Shown here: positions 1 through 12,089 of the stretch, one piece after another
Layout of the letters: each line of letters begins with the position of its first letter
Position numbering within the stretch: the stretch's first letter is position 1
Program-made: the position numbers and the translations under genes
DNA from: Sitta carolinensis
Lineage: Eukaryota > Chordata > Aves > Passeriformes > Sittidae
DNA: 64,000 nt
Direction of reading: 5' to 3'
NCBI GenBank assembly: GCA_032173965.1
Contig: JAVUNC010000004.1
Span: forward strand, 62,349,501-62,413,500
Notes under the pieces: generated by a model
What the model was told of the DNA's origin: nothing
Databases searched by the model: none
The model's input: only the letters and a program-made list of their open reading frames with translations

Positions 1-2964
1 ACTGCAAACCAATCAGTGCAGTCAGTTTCCTAATGCTATTTTGTACTATAACATTGTTATTCTAAAGGCAGGAATTCTTTAATCAACAAATTGAATGACT
101 GCCAAGAGCTCATTTTATTGACCATTAAACATGCTTCTGTTTAGAAGAAATGTTACAACATCACTGTTTCCAATGGCAGATTTTTTTTTCTGCAGTGTAT
201 TTTTTATAGGACAATCTGCAACACAATGATAGGTCAAAACAGTGTTTATCATTTGTAAATGTACAAGACATTCAAAAATGAAGATCCTAATCCAAACTGC
301 ATTAAGTTCTCAAGTAAAGATTCCTTTTGGAAAAAGGTATTGTATCAGACCACAAGCAAGGAAACAACAACATACATACTTTCATTGAGAAACTCTAGAA
401 TTTCTCAAAGATAATTATTTCAAATCTTAAAAGTTCTACCTGCACCAGAACACTGCTACTGAATGTCTTTTGATGTTTGGCACCTCTCGCCAATCAAAAT
501 AAAATTTTAACTAAGTCCCTAGTTTTAGAAAACTAAAGTGAAACTGGTAAATCTGATGCTGAATTGTGGGAACAGTTTTTAATTATGATATTACAGTTTC
601 CACTCTGACAGTGGTCAGAGGATTCCATGGAAGGCACAACGTGATGTTGCTTTATTCAAAGAATAATTTCCCATCCAGTTAGAAAGAGGTATCTTTTTGG
701 CAGATGCTTCAATGATCTGAAAATTGAGATGAAGTAAAAACATATAGAAAGCCATGCTCGGTTTAGTGGCAAAATGGTGGGTTGGTTCCCAATTTTTTGG
801 GGAATCTGTACAAAACCTTATGCCAGTACCAAAATATTTCTACAGCTGCAGTTTCTGGGAGCACTTGTGGACCCATTCAGCAAAAATTACACTATTTAGA
901 AAAATACATTTTCTTTGGACAGTAAGAACTTGAAAAAAAATGCAACTATATCACCTTTTATCTTTAAACACACAGCAAGTCTAGAGTCTATAGGAATAAT
1001 CTCACTGCATTGACCTGTCAGTACCAGCTAATGATTCCCTGCTGTTTGCTCTTTTCCTTTTAAGTTCACCAAAGAAAGGGTGCAGAGAGTAAAAATAAAA
1101 TAAGCCTGCTCCTAAGGCAGTAAAAATATTGAATGCTCCTTTGCAGCTCCATAAACATCTGTAGAATCATTCTGATATTTGTCACTAAATAACCAATTCA
1201 ATCAATGATAAAGAAAGGGGAAACAGTGCAGCCTAGTAATGTACTTTTAAAAGGTTGTGCTTATACAACAAAATAAACTTGATTATGTGAGTCTGTAAAT
1301 AAGCAGAGGTTTTGTCCTCCTACCAGTTAGCAAGCTGATATACCCTTTGTTACTGTCATGAAAAGTAAAATAGGTATTATTAGAGGTAAGGAAACACTAG
1401 ACTTACCAAGAAAAAAAGAAAACATTTGCACGCTGGAAAAGAAAAGAAAGGAGAGAGCAATACGTGGCAAAAAAAGTGTTCCTGTGGCATAGATGAACTG
1501 ACGAGTGCATCCACAGTTTAAAGCAGGTGTGTCACACAATGGCAAACCAGGAAAAAGGTCCAGAGTTTTTCAGTGAGTAAATCAGTCTTTTGGAACAAAA
1601 ATATTAATTTATTATCAAGTTGGATAATGGACTTGGCCAGTTTACCTTGCAGGTTTGATACTATCTTTTTTTATGTATTACTAGTATTAATGGACTAGCA
1701 ATTAGATGATGCTGGAAGCTTTTTGTTTGGTTGCTCTTGCATGAATGCAGGCACCTCCATGGAAGAGTACCCAGTGCCTTAGACCATTTATCTTTCTTAT
1801 TTCCACAGGAAATAAGGCACAAAGAGAATAATGCTTTGGATCTCTGTGAATAAGCCAGTACTGGTTTCTAAATCATCTGGAAGCTGTCGTAAAAGCCTAA
1901 ACCAGTTTCCTTTAATAAAATGAACTCAAAAGGATTCATCTCTCCTAGTTGAATATACCCTATTTCTGGGTATCCCAGCATTTTTCACTCTAGCAAACAA
2001 CTCTCACTAGACTGCCTGAATGCAGATGAAGAGCTTGGTCATTGGATATAAGTTATAGAGCATGCCAGGTTACCTAAAACATTTAAAGAATCCATTTAAG
2101 CCAGTTAAATTGTATTGTGATACCTGGCATCAAATTTCCTGTAATTTCACCTATGTGAACTGGGGAAAAACACAATTCTAGATAAAGACATATTGAAAAG
2201 CAGTTGTGTCACATCACTGGCTGTACCACAGGGTGCATCACTGAGTTAGGACTAATAAAACTTTCTATCTATCCCTTTAGCATTGTTGGTGTGATCACGT
2301 TCTCTCCTTGCCTTGTAAGCCCATAGAAAGCTTGACAGCTGTTGCACACAAATGAAACTCCAGATATTCAATGAAATATCCAAAGGAACATTTTCTTAAA
2401 TGCAGAAAGAATATTGTCACATTATTAAGTGGAGCAGAAGCTGGATGAGCAGTATGGACAAGGATTGCATGGCTGTACTTGCAGCACTTGTCACTGCTAA
2501 CCCTTCAGGAAAGGGACCAATAAAGGAATGGGATAGTGCCAGTATTCTTAGAATGAAGTTTTTTATTAGCATACAAACAATCTGAAAAGTAAAATATGGC
2601 AGTAAGACAAGAATTTTTGAAAGACTTGTCTTAAAGAAGGAAACAATCCTTGTTCTGCTACAAGAGTTGAATAATGAGGTTGGTTTGTCTTTTGTTAGAT
2701 GCTGTTGTAGTTGCAACAGTCCGTCTGAAAATTTGATTGCAAGTGGTGACTGAACAGAAAGACAATGGCAGACAAGTGATAGACAGTAGACAACTGAGTC
2801 AAAATTAAATGGATGAGGAACTACTAGTCAGAGATTTCAGTGTCCAAGCAACCCCAGCCACAGAAACCAAAGAGCAGGGTATTTCAGTGGAAAGGTACCT
2901 TTTTCCTCCCCCTTTTAAAAGATACTCTTCAGAAAAGAAAACAGGCATGACTACTGTGAGGAGC
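1..2964. other. AT-rich non-coding DNA, no gene seen
   Basis: I see no gene, RNA gene or recognisable mobile element. Open frames are at most about 100 codons, lack splice context and resemble no family I know. The sequence is CpG-poor with short A and T runs, as in vertebrate intergenic or intronic DNA. Confidence 0.6.
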
Positions 2965-3375
2965 CTGAGCACACCCATGGGCATACTTGCCTTGGCCAGC
3001 CCAGCCAGCTCTCTGAGGCCCCTGACCTGAGGGGCTCCATTCAGGCTCAGATCAAAGCACCCACACCTGTCCCCAGATGTGTTCCCTGCTCTTCCTGACT
3101 GTGTGATTTTCCAATCTGGTCTTGGGCCAGGTTTGTGTCCTATCATTTGTTTGATGTTTACAGGGTGTTAGATGGACCCTGTCCTTAACTAAACTTTGAT
3201 GAGGGCTCTGCCTATGTTGGGGTCACCCTGAGCTCCCAGCTCAGGCCTCCTGATGAGCCTGTCCCACTCTCACTGCTCTTGGTAACTGCTGAGGCAGGAG
3301 AGCATGCAAGGAGAGTGACTCCCATCTTCTTTTTGGTCCTCCCACCAAAAAACTCTTGCTGCAGCAGCTGTGTGT
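2965..3375. other. GC-rich patch of unknown origin
   Basis: This stretch is clearly richer in G and C than the DNA on either side and contains many CCTG/CAGG words. A short inverted repeat (GCCCCT at 3018-3023 against AGGGGC at 3030-3035) sits inside it. A minus-strand frame of 113 codons (2805-3146) crosses it but matches no family I recognise. It could be an old LTR or LINE fragment, or an exon-like relic. I cannot choose between these from the sequence alone. Confidence 0.35.
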
Positions 3376-5545
3376 ATGTTTACACTAGAGCAGGTACATG
3401 GTGGGGTATATTTGTGTATAAAGTACTGTGTGGTAGAGTTTGTGGAGGACAGTGGTCAGAGGAAACAGGAGCTAATCTGGAACAGTGATGAGTATGAGTG
3501 TGGACCTTAAGACATCATGAATGCAGCACAGAAAACTCCAGACCTTGAAGGCAGCTCCTGGCACAAAGGCAGGAAGAAACGAGTTAGTAAATGCCTTTAA
3601 AATAAGGAAGATAGGGAGATATAGGAGAAATTGCCCTAAAATTAGAACAAATCTGATTTTATAAATGAGCACTTTCAAGACAAGAAAAACTCCTCATGAC
3701 TAATGGGGCCAGAAGGAAGGCTGCAGAGAAACACTTCAGGCTGACTTCAACAGCAAGAAAATGCTGAGGCATGCAACTGAAAACTGTGATTAACACTAAC
3801 GGGTCCATCCACAGACCAAATAAAGGAAGGAAAGTTGTGAAAATATGCATGCAATCATGGGTCTGAAAAAAATGCAGAAATACACTAGACAAGCATCAAA
3901 ATGGGTAAGCATTGTCACCCTATTCCTAATAGGACTAATTAGAGCTGGCAATATCCAGGATGATTATATGCTTCCTATAACATTCAATTCCCTCAGAAAG
4001 ACAGCTTCCATCACTGTTTGTCCTCCCAGAGTGGCTGGCTATGTTTTCAACCAATGTCATCCAACCAACACATGACATTTCTAAGTAAATGAGGTGAGGT
4101 TGTCTTTATTTACTTCACATAGACCTTTTACCAATGTTTTAATTTTGGTTTTGAGCCTTGTATGGATGTAAAATTATGCACTGTTTTGCACATTCCGATA
4201 AATATTTTCAGAAGCTGCTATCCTCACATTGAATTAATTGAGATCCAAAGAGAAATAGATAACATCAAGGGATCTGTCAACAAGGTTTACAACAAATCAA
4301 AACACAAGCCTACAAAAATGCCACCTCCAGCACAGCATCCCAGAGCACCAACAGTGTAGATGGTTTCCTGTTAGAGGAATTGCATGGTCTAGTTTCAAAA
4401 GGTTACGCTGCAAGGATGGAGTAAAAGATTCTGTTAGCCAACAGTAACAAACAGATAAAGCTCTATGTGATATGGAAATTAATCTGAATTTTTTAAGTTT
4501 GTGACAACACTACTAGAGAATAAGTAGGGCAGTCATATCCCTTATTAATTTTTTTTCCAAATTCTATCTATAAAAGGTTTCAAATTAACAAAAATTTGCA
4601 TTTTAAGAGATGAGAAGATCTAAAATTACCAAATTGTTAGTTCAGTTTCCCTAATTATAGCAAAACTTCAAGACATAATCTGGTGATTTTTAATAAAAAC
4701 CTACAGGCTGTTTAAAAAAATAGTGAAGACCTTCATCTAGTCACAGTTGCATAGTTATGTAAACACAAATGACTACATAAAGCTGCACACAAGCTGGAAG
4801 AGTCATTATCCAGACATTCAATTTTAACATGAAAATACTGTTTAAGGTGTATTTTAGGATAGGCCAGATTAAAACCAGAAATGTAGGCTCTCTGAATGCC
4901 AGTAAAGCAACATTTAGAAAGCCAGTGTGTCCTGCCCTTTCACAGTGAAGCTGAACTTTCTCTTTGCCAGCAATATCAGCTGTTGCCATCTCATTCCTCC
5001 TCTGTAGCGTCCCCACAGACTGCATGGAGAAGCAAGACTGGCAAGAATCAGGATTTTTTCTTCATGGAATGCCATTATAAAGGTTCAGACTTCACCAATC
5101 ACCCAGAGGCTGTTTTCTCTCTAAGCTGCTGTTGTGCAGCCAGGATGGGCTGTCCGGATGCTTTTCAGCAGGGTAAGCAGCATCTCTGCCTGCCACAGGA
5201 GTAGACATGGAAAATGGACCTTACATCTGTGCCTGCTGGTGGTGGTTGGCAGTCAGAAGCCATTAGTAATGGCTCTGCTAAGAGAAAACCAACACTTTCC
5301 TACTTGGTGTCTCAAAGGCCTGTTCAGATCTTTGCTCATCTTAATTAAAATATATTTTAGTTACATTTAAAACCCTGCATAATAAACACACTTGATGCCA
5401 AACATATATAAACAGCTAAGATGGTAGACAGTGTATATTAAAAATGCTGTCTGAGCAGGTCTTTGGGAAACAAAAAGGAATTTTTAGAAGCCTTCCAGCA
5501 GTCTTTAAGGTTTCTACATACTTTGTAACAGCAACTTTCTTTCAG
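3376..5545. other. Non-coding DNA, no gene seen
   Basis: AT-rich unique sequence. A 65-codon plus-strand frame at 4162-4359 includes a charged, helix-like stretch (residues about 26-45). An AG acceptor-like site lies near 4213 and a GT follows AAG near 4285. The polypyrimidine tract is weak and I do not call a gene. Confidence 0.5.
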
Positions 5546-5656
5546 CATTTTTATCTATACTGTATCTATGCTCAGCCTGCCTCACTATTTCATGGGCATA
5601 GAAAAATAGGGCAGAATGGAATGGTCAAGTATTCTGTGTTACCAAAGGGACAATAG
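5546..5656 (+). other. Exon-like segment, possible non-coding or untranslated exon
   Basis: The segment is preceded by a pyrimidine-rich tract ending in TTCAG (AG at 5544-5545) and followed by TAG|GTAAGTC (GT at 5657-5658), a near-consensus donor. It is 111 nt long. The frame starting at its first base stays open for 36 codons and stops with TAG exactly at the donor edge, so coding continuation across the junction is unlikely in that frame. No protein family is recognised. It could be a non-coding RNA exon, a pseudo-exon or chance pairing of splice-like sites. Confidence 0.2.
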
Positions 5657-6642
5657 GTAAGTCAAGAATTAGTAGTGAAGATAGACTTCTGTTTTTACAC
5701 TGCTCCTGCACCCTACTGAACTTCATCAGCTCCTGCCGCCTTCCTCAGAATTCCTTTGTAGCTCATCGACAGATTTCAGGGCAGAGCTCAAACTAAATGT
5801 AATGTATTTACTGAATCTCTTTTCACTGCAGCAAACTTAATTCAGGGAGATTCCTTTTCCGTTTGCCCAATACTCTGCTTTTCTAAGCACACAACCTCAA
5901 TCTGTTTTCCTAAATCTATTCAGGCAGCTGAGAAGCTTGAACCTTCTTTTTGTCATCCTGGGGAAGTGTCTAATGACCTCTGGTTAGACAAATCAGGAGG
6001 GAAAAATATGAAAAACTCTGTGTGACAACTAAGATCTGAAGCCTTTAGTCTAAAAAAACAATTACTCAAAGATAATTGTTCTGTCTGTTTGGATATAAAC
6101 CTCTGTCATTCTGAATGTCTTTTAAAGTTTTGTTTAACCACACATTTCCCCATTGTTTATATGAAACTGTGAAATTTGATTTAATGATTTCTTCCCCTTT
6201 TATTTAGACAGGAGAAAAACTAGAGAAAAAATCCAAACCTCCCTTCAAATTTTAATTACGCGTTAGGTAAAACTCAGACAATTAACCTTTTAAGCCATTT
6301 ATAGATACAACAGAGTTTTTGTCACAGTTTTTATTATATTCATGTTGCCTACAGAGTAGTTCTATATTTACAGCTATAGTTTTCATCACCATTTTCTCTC
6401 AAAAAGCTCAGTAAACAAAAAATCTGTCCTCAAAATCCTAACAAAAATGAATGCAGTTACATATAATATTAAAACCCCCTTAAAAAACAAGACGTGTATA
6501 CATATAAATTAGGGAAAATCATGATGAGACATGGCAAGAGAAGAGAAATGCTACCCTGAGAGTAGAGGCCTCCATTATGCTCTTCAGAGAGCAGATCAAT
6601 GTGTTTTTGATGCAAACACAATGCTTAGTTACAAAGGCATAA
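5657..6642. other. Non-coding DNA, nothing recognised
   Basis: AT-rich unique sequence with no exon pair, repeat or long open frame that I can support. Confidence 0.6.
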
Positions 6643-6741
6643 GTCCTGCAATTGACTTTGCACAGACAGATTCAACTTCCCTCTTGAAGCATCATTGACT
6701 TCAATTGACTCCCACATGGAGTCAGTTGCAGAATCGGAGTC
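6643..6741. repeat. Ancient inverted-repeat interspersed element, copy A
   Basis: About 99 bp with inverted ends: TCCTGCAATTGA near the left end matches the reverse complement of TCAGTTGCAGAA near the right end at 10 of 12 positions. The middle carries ATTGACTTCAAT (6694-6705). Hairpin-like elements with CCTGCAA ends and a CATTGACTTCAATGG-type core are, as I recall, common old repeats in reptile and bird genomes. A second probable copy lies at 41308-41434 and shares TGCAATTG at the same place. I give no family name because I could not run a repeat library. Confidence 0.45.
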
Positions 6742-6899
6742 TTTGGCAATGGCCACACTATAAGGGCCTGGGTCCTTGTCCATTAAACTCAGCGTGAGAT
6801 TTTTCAGTTGATTTTAAATCTGAATCTAAACGCAGATAGATAAGAAATTATAAGCAGTTGGAATGCATTTCTGAATTAAAAGACTTTCTTCCAGCCATT

Positions 6900-7340
6900 G
6901 CTTATGAACTTTAAACACAGCAGCATGCATCCTTTAAAAATTCACTCATCTATGTGATGGGAAAGTAAATAAAAAGGAATGCAAGAAAAGCTTGCATCCT
7001 AACTGCTTGAGTTAACCTAGGAAAGGGGGAGGGGTTTATTTTTCCTAAACTTTGATAGCATTAAAGCTCTTCTATTATCGTGGTTATGTGCACTGCATTA
7101 CGCCTTTAAATGTCCACTCATTTTCATTGATAGTTTTGTACATTTACAGTATAACTAAATGTTAATTAAAGTCAGTCAATACAACTGAAACAATTATAGG
7201 TTCTCTCTTGGATTTAAACGTTCCGCCACTGAACAGCTGCAATTAAATGCAATTAAATTTTCTGTTTACAAAGGCTATATTTTTTGACACTATCATTTTT
7301 ATGGCTTTACTGTGGGAGAGAAAAATCCAATATAATACTC
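6900..7340. promoter_or_regulatory. Candidate conserved non-coding element (homeodomain-rich)
   Basis: The block is dense in motifs typical of vertebrate developmental enhancers: a TTAATTAA core near 7163, an E-box CAGCTG at 7234-7239, and an exact 10-bp tandem TGCAATTAAA at 7238-7257. A TCF/LEF-like CTTTGATAG lies near 7050. There is no open frame of note and no simple-repeat character. The call is by composition and motif density only; cross-species alignment would decide. Confidence 0.3.
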
Positions 7341-7344
7341 AAAT

Positions 7345-8031
7345 TTCATCACATATTTTCATCTTATGTCACTTTTACAGTAAGGAACACCGATGACAAT
7401 CCTTTCTTTAATAGGAATTAAGGGACTTTTTCTGCATTTGTCTTATCTTGCAGGCATTGATATCAGACTTCAGTAAACCTGGGTCTCATGAGAAGACCTT
7501 CCCATTTCAAAAGCTTGTTAACACAAATTCTTTCCTTTGATGAAGCAAAACAGATAACTTTTTTGAAAGCTAAGAACAATAACATTTATGTAAAAAAATG
7601 GTAAATATTTGTGTCTTTCGTTGATACAAATTAATTTTTCATTTTTATATTTGCAAATTGCCTAATTTTTAAGACACTAGAGGCATGAATATTATCTTTG
7701 CCTACATTAACTCCAAGGAATAAATATGAGATACATTGATAAATAAAATATGGTAAATGTGGAATATCCATACTGACTCTTTTAAGATTACTGTATTCCA
7801 GAAATCTTACTTCCTCTTTTACCCTTAGAAGCTCTTAAAGAGAAGTAATGACTTTTTCTTTCAGTAGATACGACAAAATATAAAATTATTGCATCTATAT
7901 ACTATACAATCACGCATTGCAATAGCCACTCTCAGCTGCACAGGGCTAGTGCAAGACCATCAGCAAGGAGAATTCTGAGAGCTTTTTCACCTCCAAACTA
8001 GAACTATTTCTCTCAGTAGGGCTCAAATGAG
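7345..8031. other. Non-coding DNA, nothing recognised
   Basis: AT-rich unique sequence. No gene, repeat family or exon-like pair is visible before the poly(A) run. Confidence 0.6.

Positions 8032-8078
<47 letters not shown>
8032..8078 (+). repeat. Poly(A) run, 47 bases
   Basis: Forty-seven uninterrupted A residues, the longest homopolymer in the window. No AATAAA lies in the preceding 50 bases and no gene-like sequence precedes it, so it does not look like the tail of a processed pseudogene. CR1, the dominant bird LINE, does not use poly(A) tails. The exact length may be unreliable in sequencing. Confidence 0.95.
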
Positions 8079-8080
<2 letters not shown>

Positions 8081-8619
8081 GAAGGACTCTGAAGGCAGGA
8101 AAAGCAAATTGTTCAATAGGTTTTGTAGAAGTTTGCTAAGCTCACACAAGGATTCAGACCCCAGAGGGAAAGTGGAGCCAGGTTGGGTGAGAATGAGGGA
8201 AGGAGGAAACCAAAACAAGAACCCATGTACATCCACAGGGAAGTTCTATCCCATGCAATGACTTAGCAACTCTTGTAGAAAACTGTTATGAAATACGTAA
8301 AAACTGACTTTTTGTGAACCCGGATCTCAAGCACTTCATCTATGGAGCTAAAATCTTTTTCCCAGTTCACCAAATAAACTGTTTTTATCAAATTTATTTT
8401 TTTAAATTATATAAATACTTTATAACAAATTTCTAAAGTGTAACACCTCTGAGAGACTTTCCTGGTAAAGTTCAGTTGAGATGAGTCCTGCTATTACGAA
8501 CAGGGCAATAATACTGTGAACAAATAAGGCTCATCTCCTTGTGAGTTGCATGAGGGTTACAAAACCAAACCAGGCAGAGAAGGACAAAATTAATGATGCA
8601 CTGGGCCCCTGGATTCCAG
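8079..8619. other. Non-coding DNA, nothing recognised
   Basis: Unique sequence between the poly(A) run and the next conserved-looking block. No gene or repeat family is recognised. Confidence 0.6.
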
Positions 8620-8785
8620 CAGTTACTAAAATTTAAGTTCTTGACATTTCAATTTGAATAATGCTTAATGCAGCAGTTGTTTATGCTGCATTTGTAATGC
8701 ACCATCATTGTGAATTTTGAATGCATTAGCCAGATTAAAATGAGCATTTATTGTCAGTGGCACAAATCAAATTTCTGCAACTACC
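8620..8785. promoter_or_regulatory. Candidate conserved non-coding element with perfect 9-bp inverted repeat
   Basis: An AT-rich, non-repetitive block with repeated AATGC/GCATT words. It contains a perfect inverted repeat, AATGCAGCA (8667-8675) and TGCTGCATT (8684-8692), separated by 8 bases. The complex, homeodomain-like composition resembles vertebrate conserved non-coding elements. The inverted repeat could be a dimeric protein-binding site or form a short stem in RNA. No alignment was possible. Confidence 0.3.
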
Positions 8786-10382
8786 AATCTCAGATAGAAC
8801 AGACACAGGCCAGCCTTCTTAACCCATCCCTCATGGTTTGCAGTGGGGGCTTTATTTGTTTGCTGCCTTTATTACACGCAATATACTCTTGGAGAGGCAG
8901 GTTGCAAATATATGTTTTATGTCAACCTCATGAAAAATATTTGCTGTGTATTTTTACTTGCAATTGAACTCTCTGGAGGACAAGAGGTATGAGATCAAGC
9001 AAACTGAAAGAAGTCATAAAAATGGTGCCACAGTCAACAGCCTGGTAATACACGAATGTTGTCAAAGCTGGATGCAATGGCAATATCAATGGGGAGAAGG
9101 GAGGCTGAAGGGTGACACAGCTGGTGCACACAATTCAAAATATGGTCCACAGAGCCTGGGCTAGTGAAGGGTATTTCTTTATGCTCTGTCATATAAATTT
9201 GCCTTGTTCTTGTGCTTCTGTCTCTGAGAATAGGACTGGAGGAACTCACTGAACTCCTTTAGATGAGGGTAAAAAGGACTGCTTAAAAAATGCATTAAGG
9301 AAAATTAAAAAGGGATTTGCCCACAACTCTAAATCTGCAAGTTGGGCTGAGAAAACTAAAAACGCCTTATTTTGAAAAGGTGAGACATCTTGTATTTTAC
9401 CACAAAATAAACTTGTTTTGGAGTGGTAAAATATGTACATCATGATGATTTTACTAACCATTTTAAATGAGATATATAAAGATATAGTTAAAGAGATAAC
9501 TGTATAGTTATATAAATGTAGACTGATCTAGATGAAGTTCAAGTAGAAGAAAAACTAGAGTATGACTTTTAATGATTTATGGAGACAATTTTCATTAAAT
9601 ATCTGTTCTGTATTCTAGTGGACAGCTGTAGTCCACCTCCAAAGCTATTAACTTTGACCATTTATTGACATCTAGATTACACAATCAAGAGAAATAACCA
9701 AAGATTATTGATATGAATATCAAGGCATTATTATCAGAATCATACCAGATGTTTTCCCATTTTAAGGCTTCTGAATTCGTATTTTAAGGGTAGCTGTGTT
9801 TATTTTGTTGTAAAATAAACATGAGAAGTTAAAAATACAGTTGCAACTTTGAAGGACTCTTTCTACTACTTCAAGACATTGTGCTTCCAATGAAAGAGTA
9901 GACATTACTATACAAAAATGTTGGAGAAGAATACTTTGGGGATTATATAAATTCCACATTTATCCCCTCTTCAAGAACAAGCAAATGTCAAGTGTCAGCA
10001 GCCTATTCTCATCCATTAGCTCTCGGGGTTCAGAATAGAATGGACTTCAGAAAAGGACAGTTAGGAAATGGGTATTGACAAAGTGCAATTTTAGCCTAGT
10101 ATAGCTAATCTCTTTAGGCTCTGTCTATAGTCAGCAGAGTAAGATAGCCTCCTATAGAGGATGATTCAGAGTAGAAACCTAATTTAGCTTGTCTGACTCA
10201 CTCTCCTCAGAATGAATCAGCAGGCACTCTTGACCAACATTATGCCTGAAAATTGAAAATGCCTTTCCTCTACCTGAGCACATATGACGCAGTATTCCCA
10301 AACAGAAACAAATTTATATGCTCTACAGGACTTACTGTAACTCATTTAAAATTATCTTTTCCTCTGGAAAGCACTAGAAAGG
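8786..10382. other. Non-coding DNA, nothing recognised
   Basis: Short open frames on both strands overlap one another, as expected for chance. An imperfect AT-rich palindromic stretch lies near 9490-9515. No gene or mobile element is recognised. Confidence 0.6.
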
Positions 10383-10400
10383 AAAAAAAAAAAAAAAAAA
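10383..10400 (+). repeat. Poly(A) run, 18 bases
   Basis: Eighteen A residues followed by an A-rich stretch with AAAT/AAAC words. No upstream retrogene is visible. Confidence 0.9.
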
Positions 10401-10809
10401 CAAGACCAAATAAATAAACAGAAAAACAAGACAAAATAAGATAGTTAAATATCTGGTCAAAGGAGCCTAGGTCCTTCTGGCCACAGCTGATGTAGGAAAA
10501 ACGTGATCAAGTATAAACTTGTTATCTCTTTAAGTTATAGGGTCTATTGACTGTGAATAGTTAACATCCTTAACCAACAGTATGCTTTTGCAGGGAAAAG
10601 CACTAAGGTTCTTTGTGGACTTGGGCAGTGCTTGATATGACATAGCTTGGCTAGAAGATAAATCTAGTTAAGAATTTTAATTTCAAGAGGGAAAAAACAT
10701 AAGTTAATAAAACAGCTGGACAGGAGCAAAGGTGATAGAGGGAAAAAATACCCATAGGTATATACCCAAACTGTCGTTATCATCATGTCCATGCCTATTT
10801 CTTTTCCAG

Positions 10810-10850
10810 CAGACAGAAGGGAAAGAGATATTCATGAAGTATGTGAAAAG
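10810..10850 (+). other. Candidate 41-nt microexon
   Basis: A good acceptor, TTTCTTTTCCAG, ends at 10809. The segment is followed by AAAAG|GTAAGAG (GT at 10851-10852), a good donor. The intervening 41 nt is open in its first frame (13 codons, beginning Q-T-E-G-K-E). An alternative acceptor three bases downstream (CAG ending at 10812) would give 38 nt. Microexons of this size are common in vertebrate neuronal genes, but splice-like pairs also arise by chance and no neighbouring coding exon is recognisable. Confidence 0.2.
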
Positions 10851-12089
10851 GTAAGAGTTACTCAAGATGATATTACAGATTTTTAAGGCTTTAGTGATTC
10901 ACAGTTTCATCAACCAACTATGAAAACTGCATGTTAATTAGAACTGGTGACCTTGGGAAAACTCAGCTGGTAGGCAGATTACTCTGAAAGAAGGAAAACA
11001 AGTTCCTCCAAGTTGGCTAAAGTGTCAATAACAGAAGAAAAAAACCTTTATCTGAGAACTCACATCAAATTTTCACATTTGAAAACATCAGTTTTCAAAT
11101 ATATATCATTATATATTCAAAAGAGAAATTCCCTTTAAATATTTAATATTAATAGCATATATAAACATTTTTATTCCCCAGATTTTTATTTTCTTATGTT
11201 TTAAAGAACACATTAAATTTATACACAATTTATGTACAACATTTATACACATTTATATACAATATTTCCTTCAGAATCATTTTAAAGAATGTCTCAGGTC
11301 AGTTCATACAACGGTATTAGAAATACTGATGTTGGGGCACATTTACAGTGCCTTACTAAATAACTATAGTCCTAATTGCCCATATTGCTGAGATTATGAA
11401 GCATTTTACACCTGTAGAGTAGTGGTAATATTCTGTTATGCTCACTATATTTGAACCAGCTTTGGTTGCTGCTTTCTGGCAAGTAATAGCCTGAAGGTTC
11501 AAGGTAGACAACACTAAGTATTTTTGCACCGTATGCTTTGCACTTTAGCAACACGAGTACAATTCCCTGGCAGCAGCACCTGCAAGCTAGACATACTTGG
11601 AATAAGCACCCCTTGGAAAAGGGGACATAGTTATTTCAACATTTTTTAAAATGCTACTTTCTGTTTTTGAAATATGTTCTTTAATATCCAGCAGTCATTG
11701 CAAATCATTTCAACACACATTTGTACACACATCAGCCACCTGTTATGGGTCCTCCTTCTTTTCTCCACTCTCTGTCACTGCCACAATACCAACCTCCAGG
11801 CACTGTGCTCAGTGTGAAACATGAGTGATACCTTCTTGATTTATCTTATGGGGAGAGGGTCTGTAGACTGTAGGTCTACACTGCTGGAACACAGCATTTG
11901 TGTATGTGCCTCACAGCATCTCCTCAGGTGATGGCATTGCATTATTGCATCATGTAGTCACATTCTGAGGCACATCATCACACCTCGAAGTTGCATTTCA
12001 GTGCAAATTCTCCACAGCAGGCCTGAAATAAAACCGTGGTGTTTCTAGATGTTCTGACACATAGGAAACTGAAAAACTTTATAAAAAGT
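10851..12089. other. Non-coding DNA, nothing recognised
   Basis: Very AT-rich around 11090-11270, where ATTTATAC-type words recur. It becomes more mixed in composition at 11700-12050. No gene or named repeat is visible. Confidence 0.6.

Noticed and set aside
8032..8078. Poly(A) as the tail of a processed pseudogene
   Set aside because: No poly(A) signal, no gene-like sequence upstream and no target-site duplication can be seen.
7946..8236. Minus-strand 96-codon frame with a long phenylalanine run
   Set aside because: The run is the 47-base poly(A) read on the other strand.
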